From the NCBI GenBank assembly GCA_002431915.1, contig DJEP01000084.1, forward strand, positions 5,251 to 24,682: 19,432 nucleotides of DNA, in the 5' to 3' direction. The notes beneath the pieces are model-generated. The model was not told where the DNA came from. It saw only the letters and a program-made list of their open reading frames with translations, and did not search any database. The stretch is from Lachnospiraceae bacterium UBA5895 (GTDB lineage: Bacteria; Bacillota; Clostridia; Lachnospirales; Lachnospiraceae). Of the stretch, positions 1-8,107 are shown piece after piece (the first letter of the stretch is position 1; every line of letters begins with the position of its first letter). Both the position numbers and the translations under genes were made by a program.

Positions 1-33
1 TGACCCTGGCATCATAATATGCATCCATACGAA

Positions 34-1050
34 TTATAGTTCATCCGGGCTTCTATGATATCCTTCCATAATCCTATGATATTCTTCCAAAGTCTGTGTA
101 TCCAGCCCCGGATCCTGCCACTGCCGCAGGACACTTCCGTAATGATCCAACAGATATTCTCCCAGATAATCTGTTGCCTTGTACGCTCCGTCTACATTCA
201 TATGTCTGAGATCCGCAGCCACATCCTCCGAGATCACCAGACCTGCTGCATTACGATACTCTTCCGTATTGAAATCAATAAAAGGAATTCCGTATTCTTC
301 CGTATATTCCTGTAATCTGTTATGACAGCCGTCATCCCAGTGGTTCACCTCATTACTTGCCATCAGTGTTTTGACGAAGATCAGCTGAATCCCCTTTTCT
401 GCGCAGTACTCTCTGAGTTTATCCACATAGGTAAAATTCAGATAAGTGGTCGCCTCCGGATCTTCCTGCAGAATCGATTCCCGGTACTCCTCTCCCGCAT
501 AGCTGTTGATTGGGACAAATCCTCTGAGATAATCCGTTTCCTCTTCGTCACGGAAAGTATCCCCGTCGATTCTCCACTCATCGTGCAGAATAAACACCGG
601 CAATAGCACATTCAATGCATTGCGCTTATACACCCCCGCCAGCTTGCGGTAATTCCCGTTCATTCCCATGCTGAAAAGAGAACGCACATCCGTAGCCACC
701 TCACCATGAGACATCGGCACTTCCATTGCCTCCACAACGACCACTTTCACATCCTGTTTTTCACAGGCTTCCATTGCCCATAAGTATCCTGCCAGCATGG
801 ACTGGTTCGAAGTTCCGAAATTGTAACTGCTGATTCCGTATTTTTCATATAATTCCATGGGGGAAAATCCGCTGTAAGACATGCTGCCTCCCACGAAAAT
901 CACATCCACCGTATCCTGCCCGCAATTGTAGAAATCCTCATGGTCATTAAATCCCCGCAGATTGCGAAAGCAGATCAGTGAGCAGCCATACAATGCCAGC
1001 AACAGCACCGCCAGGAATCCTATTATTTTACATACTTCCTTTTTTGTCAT
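34..1050 (-). CDS. Membrane-anchored SGNH/DltD-like protein of an acylation cassette
   Basis: Predicted 338-residue protein with one N-terminal membrane segment (about residues 9-27) followed by an extracytoplasmic SGNH-hydrolase-like domain. Visible motifs are block I as V-G-G-S with candidate nucleophile Ser56, and a C-terminal D-L-R-H (Asp280, His283) matching the SGNH block V D-x-x-H. In MBOAT cassettes such proteins (DltD, AlgX/AlgJ types) take the exported acyl group onto, or finish its transfer to, an extracellular polymer; that role is inferred here. The gene is last in a four-gene operon, 10 bases after the MBOAT gene. A GAGG lies about 8 bases before the ATG, inside the intergenic junction. 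Exact substrate unknown; a simple esterase is the alternative. Confidence 0.8.
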   Translation of the reverse strand: MTKKEVCKIIGFLAVLLLALYGCSLICFRNLRGFNDHEDFYNCGQDTVDVIFVGGSMSYSGFSPMELYEKYGISSYNFGTSNQSMLAGYLWAMEACEKQDVKVVVVEAMEVPMSHGEVATDVRSLFSMGMNGNYRKLAGVYKRNALNVLLPVFILHDEWRIDGDTFRDEEETDYLRGFVPINSYAGEEYRESILQEDPEATTYLNFTYVDKLREYCAEKGIQLIFVKTLMASNEVNHWDDGCHNRLQEYTEEYGIPFIDFNTEEYRNAAGLVISEDVAADLRHMNVDGAYKATDYLGEYLLDHYGSVLRQWQDPGLDTQTLEEYHRIMEGYHRSPDEL

Positions 1051-1060
1051 GCTTCCTACC

Positions 1061-2569
1061 TCAAAATGCCTGATAGATAAAATTCACGGAATCATACTGC
1101 GCCCCGTATTTTCCGTACAATACCACGAATAAAAACAGTCCGCACCAGACAAGCCACCGGAAGGGAAGGATCTGTCTGCTCACCCATTCTCTGGCGTAAC
1201 CGTATTTTTCCCGCAGGGCTCCAACTACAAACAGCAGTACCACGGAGATTGCGATGACCCACAGATCCGCTGTACCCATTCCCAGCATTTCCACACTTCC
1301 GTCAAAAAGCACCCAGGGATTAAAATGTCTGCCGATCAGGACGCCGCCCACATCCCCCAGGAAGAAAAATGCCGCTGCCAGATTGTCCGCCCGGAAAAAT
1401 ACGATTCCTATGGCATAAATCAGGAATGTGCGGAGGGACTGGAACAGATGCCAGCTAAAGCTGTCTCCGGTAATACCCAGGGCACTCTTCCATTTTTTAC
1501 AACGTTTCGCAAAAATCTCTCCCAGCATCAATAGGATCCAGTACCACAGACTTTCTCCCACGACGTACTTCATCTCGCCGTGCCACAGTCCGATGAACAT
1601 CCACACACAGAACATTCCCACTGCGGTAACTGCCAGTTTACCGATTTTTTTGCCCCACTTTTTCTGCAGGAATCGGGAAAGCTTCTGCATGGGACTGCTT
1701 TTTAACACCGGATAGAGGATGTAATCCTTGGTCCAGGTTCCCAGAGTGATGTGCCATCTCTGCCAGAATTCCTGCGTAGTTCTTGAGAAAAACGGAGAGT
1801 TAAAATTCTCCGGAAGTCTGATTCCGAAGAGCTCCGCCGTTCCCAGTGCAATATCGATGCATCCGGAAAAATCCGCATAAAGCTGCAACGGGAATGCCAC
1901 GAAAGCGATCCAGCTGTAAAAACCGTTATATTGTTCCGGATTCCCCCAGATTGCCGACACGAGGACTCCCACACGCTCTGCCAGTACCAGTTTTTTGAAA
2001 AATCCCCAGAGGATCCGCTGTGCTCCGTAGGTCAGATTCTGATAGGAAAGCTTCCGGCCTTCATACATATCCTCCAGTTCATGAAACCGGCTGATGGGGC
2101 CCGTGATCATCTGCGGGAAAAAGGTCAGGAACAACAGTACTTTCAGCGGATTCTTCAGGGGCTTGCTGTTCCCCCAGTAGCAGTCCAAAATATAGCCTAC
2201 CGCCTGCAGCGTATAATAGCCCATTCCCAGAGCTGCCACCGGTGCCTTCACGGTAAGTCCCATCCCCTGAAAAAGCGGTGCCCATAAAGCGTACCCTTTC
2301 AGGGCAAACCACAGCACCGCATTGATCACTACTGCGATCACTCCTGCTGTTGCTGCTTTCCTGCCGCCCTTTTCCGCGGAGACTGCCGCAAAATACGTGA
2401 CTGCCGTGGCAATCAGCACATATATCAGTGTATATGGCGTAGCCACAATGCAATAAAACAAAAGGCTCAGCACAAGGAGTTCCACCCATTGCAGCTTTTT
2501 CGGAAGCAGATAATAGATACCTGCGCCCCCTGTCAAAAACAACAGATACGCAAAAGATGTGATCGTCAT
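1061..2569 (-). CDS. MBOAT family O-acyltransferase (AlgI/DltB-like)
   Basis: Polytopic membrane protein of 502 residues, the usual length of AlgI/DltB-type enzymes. MBOAT hallmarks are visible: F-W-Q-R-W-H around His273, and the invariant catalytic histidine in G-L-W-H-G (His330). Family members take an acyl group from a cytoplasmic thioester donor and pass it across the membrane to an extracellular polymer. The donor is probably the carrier protein encoded 2 bases upstream, and the partner the SGNH protein encoded 10 bases downstream. The extreme C terminus ends N-F-I-Y-Q-A-F, with Tyr499 four residues from the end, resembling the tail of DltX and of some other envelope MBOATs. A GGGG lies about 8 bases before the ATG. 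The family is certain; the transferred group is inferred. Confidence 0.92.
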   Translation of the reverse strand: MTITSFAYLLFLTGGAGIYYLLPKKLQWVELLVLSLLFYCIVATPYTLIYVLIATAVTYFAAVSAEKGGRKAATAGVIAVVINAVLWFALKGYALWAPLFQGMGLTVKAPVAALGMGYYTLQAVGYILDCYWGNSKPLKNPLKVLLFLTFFPQMITGPISRFHELEDMYEGRKLSYQNLTYGAQRILWGFFKKLVLAERVGVLVSAIWGNPEQYNGFYSWIAFVAFPLQLYADFSGCIDIALGTAELFGIRLPENFNSPFFSRTTQEFWQRWHITLGTWTKDYILYPVLKSSPMQKLSRFLQKKWGKKIGKLAVTAVGMFCVWMFIGLWHGEMKYVVGESLWYWILLMLGEIFAKRCKKWKSALGITGDSFSWHLFQSLRTFLIYAIGIVFFRADNLAAAFFFLGDVGGVLIGRHFNPWVLFDGSVEMLGMGTADLWVIAISVVLLFVVGALREKYGYAREWVSRQILPFRWLVWCGLFLFVVLYGKYGAQYDSVNFIYQAF

Positions 2570-2571
2570 AT

Positions 2572-2814
2572 TTAATTCCCCAGCTGCAGAATAATATCTG
2601 CCATCTCACCTACGTTTTTCATGGTTACTACTTTGCCCATGGGGATCTTGATGGAAAATTCCTCTTCCACCGCCACGATCAGGTTGATATGTTCAAAAGA
2701 ATCCCAGTCGTCAATGTCTTCCGAAGTGGTATCGTCATTCACTTCGATGGTTTCATCATCAAATACATCCTGAAACACTTTATTTAATCTCTCGAATACT
2801 TCTTCTCTTGTCAT
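2572..2814 (-). CDS. Acyl carrier protein (DltC/PCP-like)
   Basis: An acidic 80-residue carrier protein. The phosphopantetheine attachment serine is Ser39 in D-W-D-S-F-E-H, in the expected position ahead of helix II, followed by the typical V-E-E-E-F-x-I-x-I segment. It would carry a thioester-linked acyl group between the FkbH-like enzyme encoded 30 bases upstream and the MBOAT encoded 2 bases downstream. The D-W-D-S variant resembles carriers that work in dedicated cassettes more than the D-S-L of fatty-acid AcpP. An AGGAG lies about 8 bases before the ATG. A dedicated role, rather than fatty-acid synthesis, is inferred from the gene order. Confidence 0.9.
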   Translation of the reverse strand: MTREEVFERLNKVFQDVFDDETIEVNDDTTSEDIDDWDSFEHINLIVAVEEEFSIKIPMGKVVTMKNVGEMADIILQLGN

Positions 2815-2844
2815 CTGTTTTTCTCCTGTTTTCTGTAGGTTTAT

Positions 2845-4644
2845 TTACACGCGCTTTTCGCTTTCTGTTACTGTGATCACCTGATTTTTCAGGGCATACT
2901 GCTCCGGGATCCGGAAGATCCATTTGGCATTTCCTTCTGCATCCTCTTCCAGTTTTTCAAATTCCTGCAGCGCATAGAAATCTTTTACCATGGCATTTTT
3001 CGCCGTAGGATAAAAATAACCGTAGATCTGGGTGATTCCGCAGTCTCTGCACCGTTTCACCAAAGCATCCATCATGGCATATTCCATGTCACGTTTCAGC
3101 ACTCTGCAGCTCATCAGCCACAATTCAATATGTAAAACATCCTTTTCCTTACGTCCGATCATGATGCTGACCACACCATTGTCACCGAATTTGTCTTCCA
3201 GTCGTCCATACAGCGTCAGATATTCCGGATCTGCCGCGATCTGCCCGATCTCCGACTGGCTGTAACGGTGGGTTGTCAGGTTAAACTGATTACTCTTATT
3301 CGTCAGCTGTGCGATTCTGGAAAAATATGCCGGGCAGAAAGCTCCGATCTCGGCCTTCATCTCCAGGGAGCGCAGATAGTCTCCGTAATCCGAGAAGTTC
3401 TTCTGCATTATGCTGCGCTTTTCATTTGCCAGGTACATTTCATTGCGCTTTAAGTCATCCTCCGAGAAATTCGTCACCTCGAAAAATCCGCTCCGGTCCA
3501 GCACACGGATGTAATCCTCTACCTTCGTAAGCTTCGGAACTGCCGCCCCCGGGACCTCCTGTCTTATGATCTCCCGTTCTGCGGGATTGTCATCCACGAA
3601 CACAAAGCTCTCCGGCAGCAGCTTTAATTCTTCGGCTGTGGCACACAGGTTATGACTCTTCGGTTCCCAGTTCGCCCGGAAAGCCACGAAATCTTCCCGC
3701 TTCAGAACGCTGTCCGCTCTTTCCAGACCTGACAGTGCCGTCTCCTCGTTATTTTTAGAATTCACCGACAGCAGCACTCCCAGTTTTTTATGCTGCTTCA
3801 AATACTCCTGAAACTCCGCGTAAGTCTGCCCCAGAGACGTCTCCTGTCCGATTTCAATATTTTCCGGACCGTCGTCTCCGATCACACCACCCCAAAGTGT
3901 ATTATCCAGGTCTAAGTTCAGTACCTTTTTATTTTTTCCGAAGATAGACTTGATGATCCGTGCCAGTTGGAATGCCGTATAGGGAATTGCCGGAACACAC
4001 ATGGCATATTTATACATATTCCAGTAAAAAGGATCCGACCAGCGTTCCAGACCGTAATCCGCCGCTTCATAGCAGATATCATGAATGTAAAAATCCTGAT
4101 GAGTATCCGCATATTCATAAAAAAGCTGATTCAGTCTCTGAATATAATTCCATCTTCCTCTGTAATCCGAGGCGTCTCTGTTGCCTAACAGCCGGTAAAA
4201 GGGCGGTTCAAAATTATTCTGTATCACCGGGCAGCCGTAAGTCGCACGAAGATGCTCCCACAGTCTCTGGAAACGTTCATACTCTGCCTGCAGTTTCTGG
4301 GTTACCAGCGTCCTGTCATCCTCCAGGGAAGGAAACTGTTCAATATTCCGATTGGATGTGTGAATATACAGGATATCCGGATGGAATTCCTCCAGTGCCG
4401 GATTAGGAAACATACCGTCCGTATAATACTGATTGTATTCCGACTCATAAAACAAAGGACGGATGCCGTAATTTAACAGAAACAATTCCAGAATGTCACG
4501 AATATTACGGGTCGTGCTTCCTCCCAGAATCGCTATTTTTTTCTCCAAAAATGTCTGTTCCGCATTCTGAAGCAGTTCCCGCTTCAGTGCTTTTTTCTTT
4601 TTCAGGATCCATTCCGGATCAAAAGGATATTCCAATTCTTTCAT
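2845..4644 (-). CDS. FkbH-like HAD-IIIC family protein, probable acyl-ACP loading enzyme
   Basis: A 599-residue protein with three parts. Residues about 35-230 form an SGNH-like N-terminal region starting at I-A-I-L-G-G-S. Residues about 240-375 are a HAD-IIIC domain with D-L-D-N-T (nucleophile Asp245, Asp247), N-S-K-N (Ser296) and V-D-D-N (Asp351-Asp352). Residues about 420-590 resemble a GNAT-like acyltransferase module. FkbH-family enzymes convert 1,3-bisphosphoglycerate to glyceryl-ACP in polyketide pathways. Here the protein is first in an operon with a carrier protein and an MBOAT, so it takes the position DltA has in dlt operons. The residue before S-K-N, often Cys in FkbH proteins as I recall them, is Asn295. 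The start has a GGAAAG about 10 bases upstream. Family assignment is firm; the glyceryl substrate is inferred. Confidence 0.85.
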   Translation of the reverse strand: MKELEYPFDPEWILKKKKALKRELLQNAEQTFLEKKIAILGGSTTRNIRDILELFLLNYGIRPLFYESEYNQYYTDGMFPNPALEEFHPDILYIHTSNRNIEQFPSLEDDRTLVTQKLQAEYERFQRLWEHLRATYGCPVIQNNFEPPFYRLLGNRDASDYRGRWNYIQRLNQLFYEYADTHQDFYIHDICYEAADYGLERWSDPFYWNMYKYAMCVPAIPYTAFQLARIIKSIFGKNKKVLNLDLDNTLWGGVIGDDGPENIEIGQETSLGQTYAEFQEYLKQHKKLGVLLSVNSKNNEETALSGLERADSVLKREDFVAFRANWEPKSHNLCATAEELKLLPESFVFVDDNPAEREIIRQEVPGAAVPKLTKVEDYIRVLDRSGFFEVTNFSEDDLKRNEMYLANEKRSIMQKNFSDYGDYLRSLEMKAEIGAFCPAYFSRIAQLTNKSNQFNLTTHRYSQSEIGQIAADPEYLTLYGRLEDKFGDNGVVSIMIGRKEKDVLHIELWLMSCRVLKRDMEYAMMDALVKRCRDCGITQIYGYFYPTAKNAMVKDFYALQEFEKLEEDAEGNAKWIFRIPEQYALKNQVITVTESEKRV

Positions 4645-4683
4645 CTGTTTTATCTTTCCGTTCTGATGTAATCAATTAAACAT

Positions 4684-4712
4684 ATTATAGTAGAATTTCT
4701 TAAGATATGCAA
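4684..4712 (-). promoter_or_regulatory. Candidate promoter of the acylation operon
   Basis: On the minus strand a perfect TATAAT (plus-strand 4684-4689) is preceded after 17 bases by TTGCAT (plus-strand 4707-4712), about 40 bases before the FkbH-like gene. It would serve all four genes, whose spacing leaves no room for another promoter. Confidence 0.55.
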
Positions 4713-4730
4713 CGCAAAATCCGCATCCTC

Positions 4731-4759
4731 TTTCTTTTCCCGCCAAAGTCTGTTACAAT
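4731..4759 (+). promoter_or_regulatory. Candidate promoter of rqcH
   Basis: An extended -10 element, TGTTACAAT, ends at 4759, with a weak -35 (TTTCTT at 4731-4736) 17 bases upstream. It lies 51 bases before the rqcH start and diverges from the acylation-operon promoter. Confidence 0.4.
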
Positions 4760-4810
4760 GATTTCAGTTTAATCTGGCGTGTCATTTTCAGACACAGAAA
4801 TGAGGAAATT

Positions 4811-6556
4811 ATGGCTTTTGACGGCGTTACCATTGCCTGTGTAATATCGGAATTAAAAAAGGAACTGATCGGCGGACGACTGTACAAGATCGCCCAGCCG
4901 GAAAATGATGAGCTGCTGTTAACGATCAAGCAGCCCACCGGGCAGAAGAGACTGCTTCTGTCCGCCAGCGCTTCTCTTCCCCTGATCTACCTGACGGAGA
5001 GCAACAAACAAAGCCCCATGACAGCTCCCAACTTCTGTATGCTGCTGCGCAAGCACTTACAGAACGGTCGTATCGTGAATATATCCCAGCCGGGACTGGA
5101 ACGTATCGTGCATATTGACATTGAGCATCTGGACGAAATGGGTGACCTGCGTCACAAGACACTGGTCATGGAGCTGATGGGCAAGCACAGTAACCTGATC
5201 TTCTGTAACGATGACAATATCATCATCGACAGCATCAAGCACGTATCCGCCGCTGTCAGCAGCGTCCGTGAAGTCCTGCCGGGACGCCCTTATTTTATCG
5301 CCCACACCCAGGACAAGCTGGATGCCCTGACCTGCGAGGAGCCCGCTTTCCGGGACGCCCTTGCCGCCAAGCCCCAGCCGGTCTTCAAGGCGATCTACGG
5401 AAGCTTCACCGGTATCTCTCCGATACTGGCGCAGGAGCTGTGCCATGAGGCTGGCATCGACGGGGAGCGTCCTACGGCGGCACTGGCACCGGAAGATTAC
5501 CATGCCCTGTACGAGGTGTTTTCCAAAATGATTACTTCTATTAAGGAAGAAACCTTCTCCCCTTGCATCGCTTACACCGGTACCCGCCCCGTGGAATACG
5601 CAGCGGTTCCCCTGACGATGTACGGCACCGGTGCGGATCACCTGGAGTCCTACACTTCCATGTCCGCTCTGCTGGAGCATTTTTATGCGGAGAAAAATAC
5701 CTTAACCAGAATCCGTCAGAAATCTTCCGATCTGCGCCGCATCGTGCAGACCGCTCTGGAACGTGACATTAAAAAATACGACCTCCAGCTGGCACAGATG
5801 AAGGATACGGAGAAGCGGGAAAAATACCGGATCTACGGAGAATTGCTGAACACTTACGGTTACAGTGCAAAGCCCGGCGACAAATCCCTCACGGCGGTAA
5901 ACTATTATACGAACGAACCGGTAACGATCCCCTTGGATCCCACCCTCTCCGCCACGGAAAATGCCAAGAAATATTTTGACAAATACGGAAAATTAAAGCG
6001 TACCTATGAAGCACTGTCTGAGCTGACCAAACAGGTAAAAGAAGAGATTGATCACTTAGAGACCATCAGCGCGGCACTGGACATCGCCCTGAAGGAAGAA
6101 GATCTGGTGGAGATCAAGGAAGAGCTGACCCAGAGCGGTTACATCCGCAGAAAAGGCGGCACGAAAAAAGCGAAGATCACCAGTAAACCTTTCCATTATT
6201 TAAGCAGCGACGGCTTCCATATTTATGTGGGGAAAAATAATTTCCAGAACGATGAACTGACCTTCAAATTCGCCACCGGCAATGACTGGTGGTTCCATGC
6301 GAAGGGTATTCCCGGCTCCCATGTGGTGGTAAAGACCGAGGGAAAGGAGCTGCCGGACCGCACTTTTGAAGAGGCAGGTCGTCTGGCTGCCTACTATTCC
6401 AAGGGCAGGGAACAGGAAAAAGTAGAGATCGACTACGTCCAGAAGAAACAAGTGAAAAAGCCCGCCGGTGCCAAGCCGGGATTCGTGGTCTATTATACAA
6501 ACTACTCCCTGATGATTGACAGCGACATCTCCGGGATCGAAAAGATCAGTGACTGA
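4811..6556 (+). CDS. rqcH: RqcH/FbpA, ribosome-associated quality control protein (NFACT family)
   Basis: A 581-residue NFACT protein. RqcH binds obstructed large ribosomal subunits and recruits alanyl-tRNA to add C-terminal alanine tails to stalled peptides, marking them for degradation; older annotations call it fibronectin-binding protein. Seen here: an NFACT-N domain from residue 1 (M-A-F-D-G-V-T), a coiled-coil middle region (about 290-430), and the C-terminal NFACT-R domain (about 460-570) with D-W-W-F-H and P-G-S-H-V. At the position of the functional Asp97-Arg98 pair of Bacillus RqcH this protein has Glu97-Arg98. GAGG lies 6 bases before the ATG. It is a single gene, divergent from the acylation operon, with no obvious operon partner. 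Confidence 0.93.
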   Translation: MAFDGVTIACVISELKKELIGGRLYKIAQPENDELLLTIKQPTGQKRLLLSASASLPLIYLTESNKQSPMTAPNFCMLLRKHLQNGRIVNISQPGLERIVHIDIEHLDEMGDLRHKTLVMELMGKHSNLIFCNDDNIIIDSIKHVSAAVSSVREVLPGRPYFIAHTQDKLDALTCEEPAFRDALAAKPQPVFKAIYGSFTGISPILAQELCHEAGIDGERPTAALAPEDYHALYEVFSKMITSIKEETFSPCIAYTGTRPVEYAAVPLTMYGTGADHLESYTSMSALLEHFYAEKNTLTRIRQKSSDLRRIVQTALERDIKKYDLQLAQMKDTEKREKYRIYGELLNTYGYSAKPGDKSLTAVNYYTNEPVTIPLDPTLSATENAKKYFDKYGKLKRTYEALSELTKQVKEEIDHLETISAALDIALKEEDLVEIKEELTQSGYIRRKGGTKKAKITSKPFHYLSSDGFHIYVGKNNFQNDELTFKFATGNDWWFHAKGIPGSHVVVKTEGKELPDRTFEEAGRLAAYYSKGREQEKVEIDYVQKKQVKKPAGAKPGFVVYYTNYSLMIDSDISGIEKISD

Positions 6557-6600
6557 CCCTGACCTGTTTTCGGTGTGACGTGATCAACTGCAGCCGCTCT

Positions 6601-6709
6601 ATGCATCAGATATTCTATTTTATGCATAATTATACTGTATAATTCTTACTTTATACATTTATGTGCATATTTTAATCTGTTTTATTCATAATTTTGATTT
6701 ATTTATGCA
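6601..6709. promoter_or_regulatory. Candidate ArgR operator cluster upstream of argG
   Basis: The AT-rich block contains at least four half-sites resembling the ARG-box half TGMATA: around 6621-6628, 6664-6669, 6684-6690 and 6704-6709, just upstream of the putative -35. Arginine repressor commonly controls argG, so this is plausible. AT-rich DNA produces such matches by chance, and no full 18-base ARG box is intact. Confidence 0.3.
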
Positions 6710-6719
6710 ACTTTTCTGC

Positions 6720-6748
6720 TTGCTTTTGCGATTATAATGTTGTATAGT
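6720..6748 (+). promoter_or_regulatory. Candidate argG promoter
   Basis: TTGCTT (6720-6725), a 17-base spacer and TATAGT (6743-6748) form a reasonable sigma-A promoter. A perfect TATAAT at 6733-6738 overlaps it but has no good -35. Either would give a leader of roughly 100 bases. Confidence 0.45.
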
Positions 6749-6858
6749 AATTGTCAGAGCGTAACACACGATCCTGACATCTGATGCATTACGGATTGCT
6801 TCGTGTTTTAGACTTTTGCCCCTGGCATCATACACACTATAAAACGGAGGATTTTATC

Positions 6859-8085
6859 ATGAAGGAAAAAGTAGTTTTGGCTTATTCCGGCGGTCTGGAT
6901 ACTACCGCTATCATTCCCTGGCTGAAGGAGAATTTTGACTACGAAGTTATCTGCGTCTGCGTCAATTGCGGACAGGCAGAGGAGCTGGACGGTCTGGAAG
7001 AGAGAGCAAAAGCCTGCGGCGCTTCCAAGCTGTATATTGAAGACGTTATCGATGAATTCTGTGATGATTATATCGTTCCCTGTGTACAGGCTCATGCAGT
7101 ATACGAGAACAAGTACCTGTTAGGTACTTCCATGGCAAGACCCCTGATCGCCAAGAAGCTGGTAGAGATTGCCAGAAAAGAAGGTGCTGTAGCTATCTGC
7201 CACGGTGCTACCGGTAAGGGTAACGACCAGATCCGTTTTGAGTTAGGCATCAAGGCTCTGGCTCCCGATATCAAGATCATCGCTCCCTGGAGAAGTGACA
7301 AGTGGAACATGGACTCCCGTGAATCCGAGATCGAGTACTGCAAGGCTCATGGCATTCACCTTCCTTTCTCCACCGATTCTTCCTACAGCCGTGACCGTAA
7401 CATCTGGCACATCAGTCACGAAGGTCTGGAACTGGAGGATCCCGCTAATGAGCCTAACTACGAGCATCTGTTGGTACTTGGCGTAACTCCTGAGAAGGCT
7501 CCCAATGAGGGCGAATATGTTACCATGACTTTTGAAAAGGGTGTTCCCACTTCCGTTAACGGCGAGAAAATGAAGGTATCCGATATCATCCGTACCCTGA
7601 ACAAGCTGGGTGGCAAGCATGGTATCGGTATCGTAGATATCGTAGAGAACCGTGTCGTTGGCATGAAATCCCGTGGTGTCTATGAGACTCCCGGCGGTAC
7701 CATTCTGATGGAGGCTCATCAGCAGCTGGAAGAGCTGATTCTGGATCGCGATACCTATGCATTCGAGAAGGAGATGGGCGCGAAGTTTGCAAGCCTGGTA
7801 TACGAAGGCAAATGGTTCACTCCTCTCCGTGAGGCTGAGCAGGCTTTCATCGAGAAGACCCAGGAATATGTAACCGGTGAAGTTAAGTTCAAGCTCTACA
7901 AGGGCAACATCATCAAAGCCGGAACCACTTCTCCTTACTCTCTGTACAATGAGAACCTGGCTTCCTTCACCACCGGTGATCTGTATGACCATCACGATGC
8001 AGAAGGCTTCATCAATCTGTTCGGTCTGTCCCTGAAGGTTCGTGCTATGAAGCTGCAGGAGAACGAGAAGAAGCTCGGTAACTAA
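6859..8085 (+). CDS. argG: Argininosuccinate synthase
   Basis: Catalyses ATP-dependent condensation of citrulline and aspartate to argininosuccinate in cytoplasmic arginine biosynthesis. The 408-residue protein has the N-type ATP pyrophosphatase loop A-Y-S-G-G-L-D-T-T at residues 8-16 and further conserved ArgG segments such as G-A-T-G-K-G-N-D-Q and S-R-D-R-N-I-W. The start was placed at 6859 because GGAGG ends 8 bases before it and M-K-E-K-V-V-L is the normal ArgG beginning. The reading frame also opens at 6784, but the extra 25 residues are unlike ArgG. Codon use is strongly biased, suggesting high expression. No argH or other arginine gene adjoins it; the DUF1294 gene follows after 22 bases. 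Confidence 0.96.
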   Translation: MKEKVVLAYSGGLDTTAIIPWLKENFDYEVICVCVNCGQAEELDGLEERAKACGASKLYIEDVIDEFCDDYIVPCVQAHAVYENKYLLGTSMARPLIAKKLVEIARKEGAVAICHGATGKGNDQIRFELGIKALAPDIKIIAPWRSDKWNMDSRESEIEYCKAHGIHLPFSTDSSYSRDRNIWHISHEGLELEDPANEPNYEHLLVLGVTPEKAPNEGEYVTMTFEKGVPTSVNGEKMKVSDIIRTLNKLGGKHGIGIVDIVENRVVGMKSRGVYETPGGTILMEAHQQLEELILDRDTYAFEKEMGAKFASLVYEGKWFTPLREAEQAFIEKTQEYVTGEVKFKLYKGNIIKAGTTSPYSLYNENLASFTTGDLYDHHDAEGFINLFGLSLKVRAMKLQENEKKLGN

Positions 8086-8107
8086 AATTTAAAATAATGA
8101 GGTGTCT

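Larger units (their letters stand above)
6557..6858. other. 302-base intergenic region upstream of argG
   Basis: No coding sequence is supported here. The stretch holds a very AT-rich block (about 6600-6720) with repeated TGCATA-like half-sites, a promoter candidate (6720-6748) and an untranslated leader. An in-frame ATG at 6784 could extend argG by 25 residues, but it lacks a ribosome-binding site and the extra residues are not ArgG-like. A 16-base segment at 6817-6832 closely matches the first 16 bases of the window. Confidence 0.6.

Noticed and set aside
2079..2609. A 176-codon frame overlapping the MBOAT and ACP genes on the same strand
   Set aside because: It is an out-of-frame shadow of two clearly identified genes.
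5057..5680. A 207-codon open frame antisense to rqcH
   Set aside because: It is fully within rqcH, and its sequence is low-information with no motif or ribosome-binding site.
6784..6858. N-terminal extension of argG
   Set aside because: The 25 added residues are not ArgG-like, and the GGAGG at 6846-6850 selects the ATG at 6859.
7243..7995. A 250-codon open frame antisense to argG
   Set aside because: It lies wholly inside a strongly codon-biased argG, has no ribosome-binding site and no recognisable domain; such frames are common shadows of biased genes.
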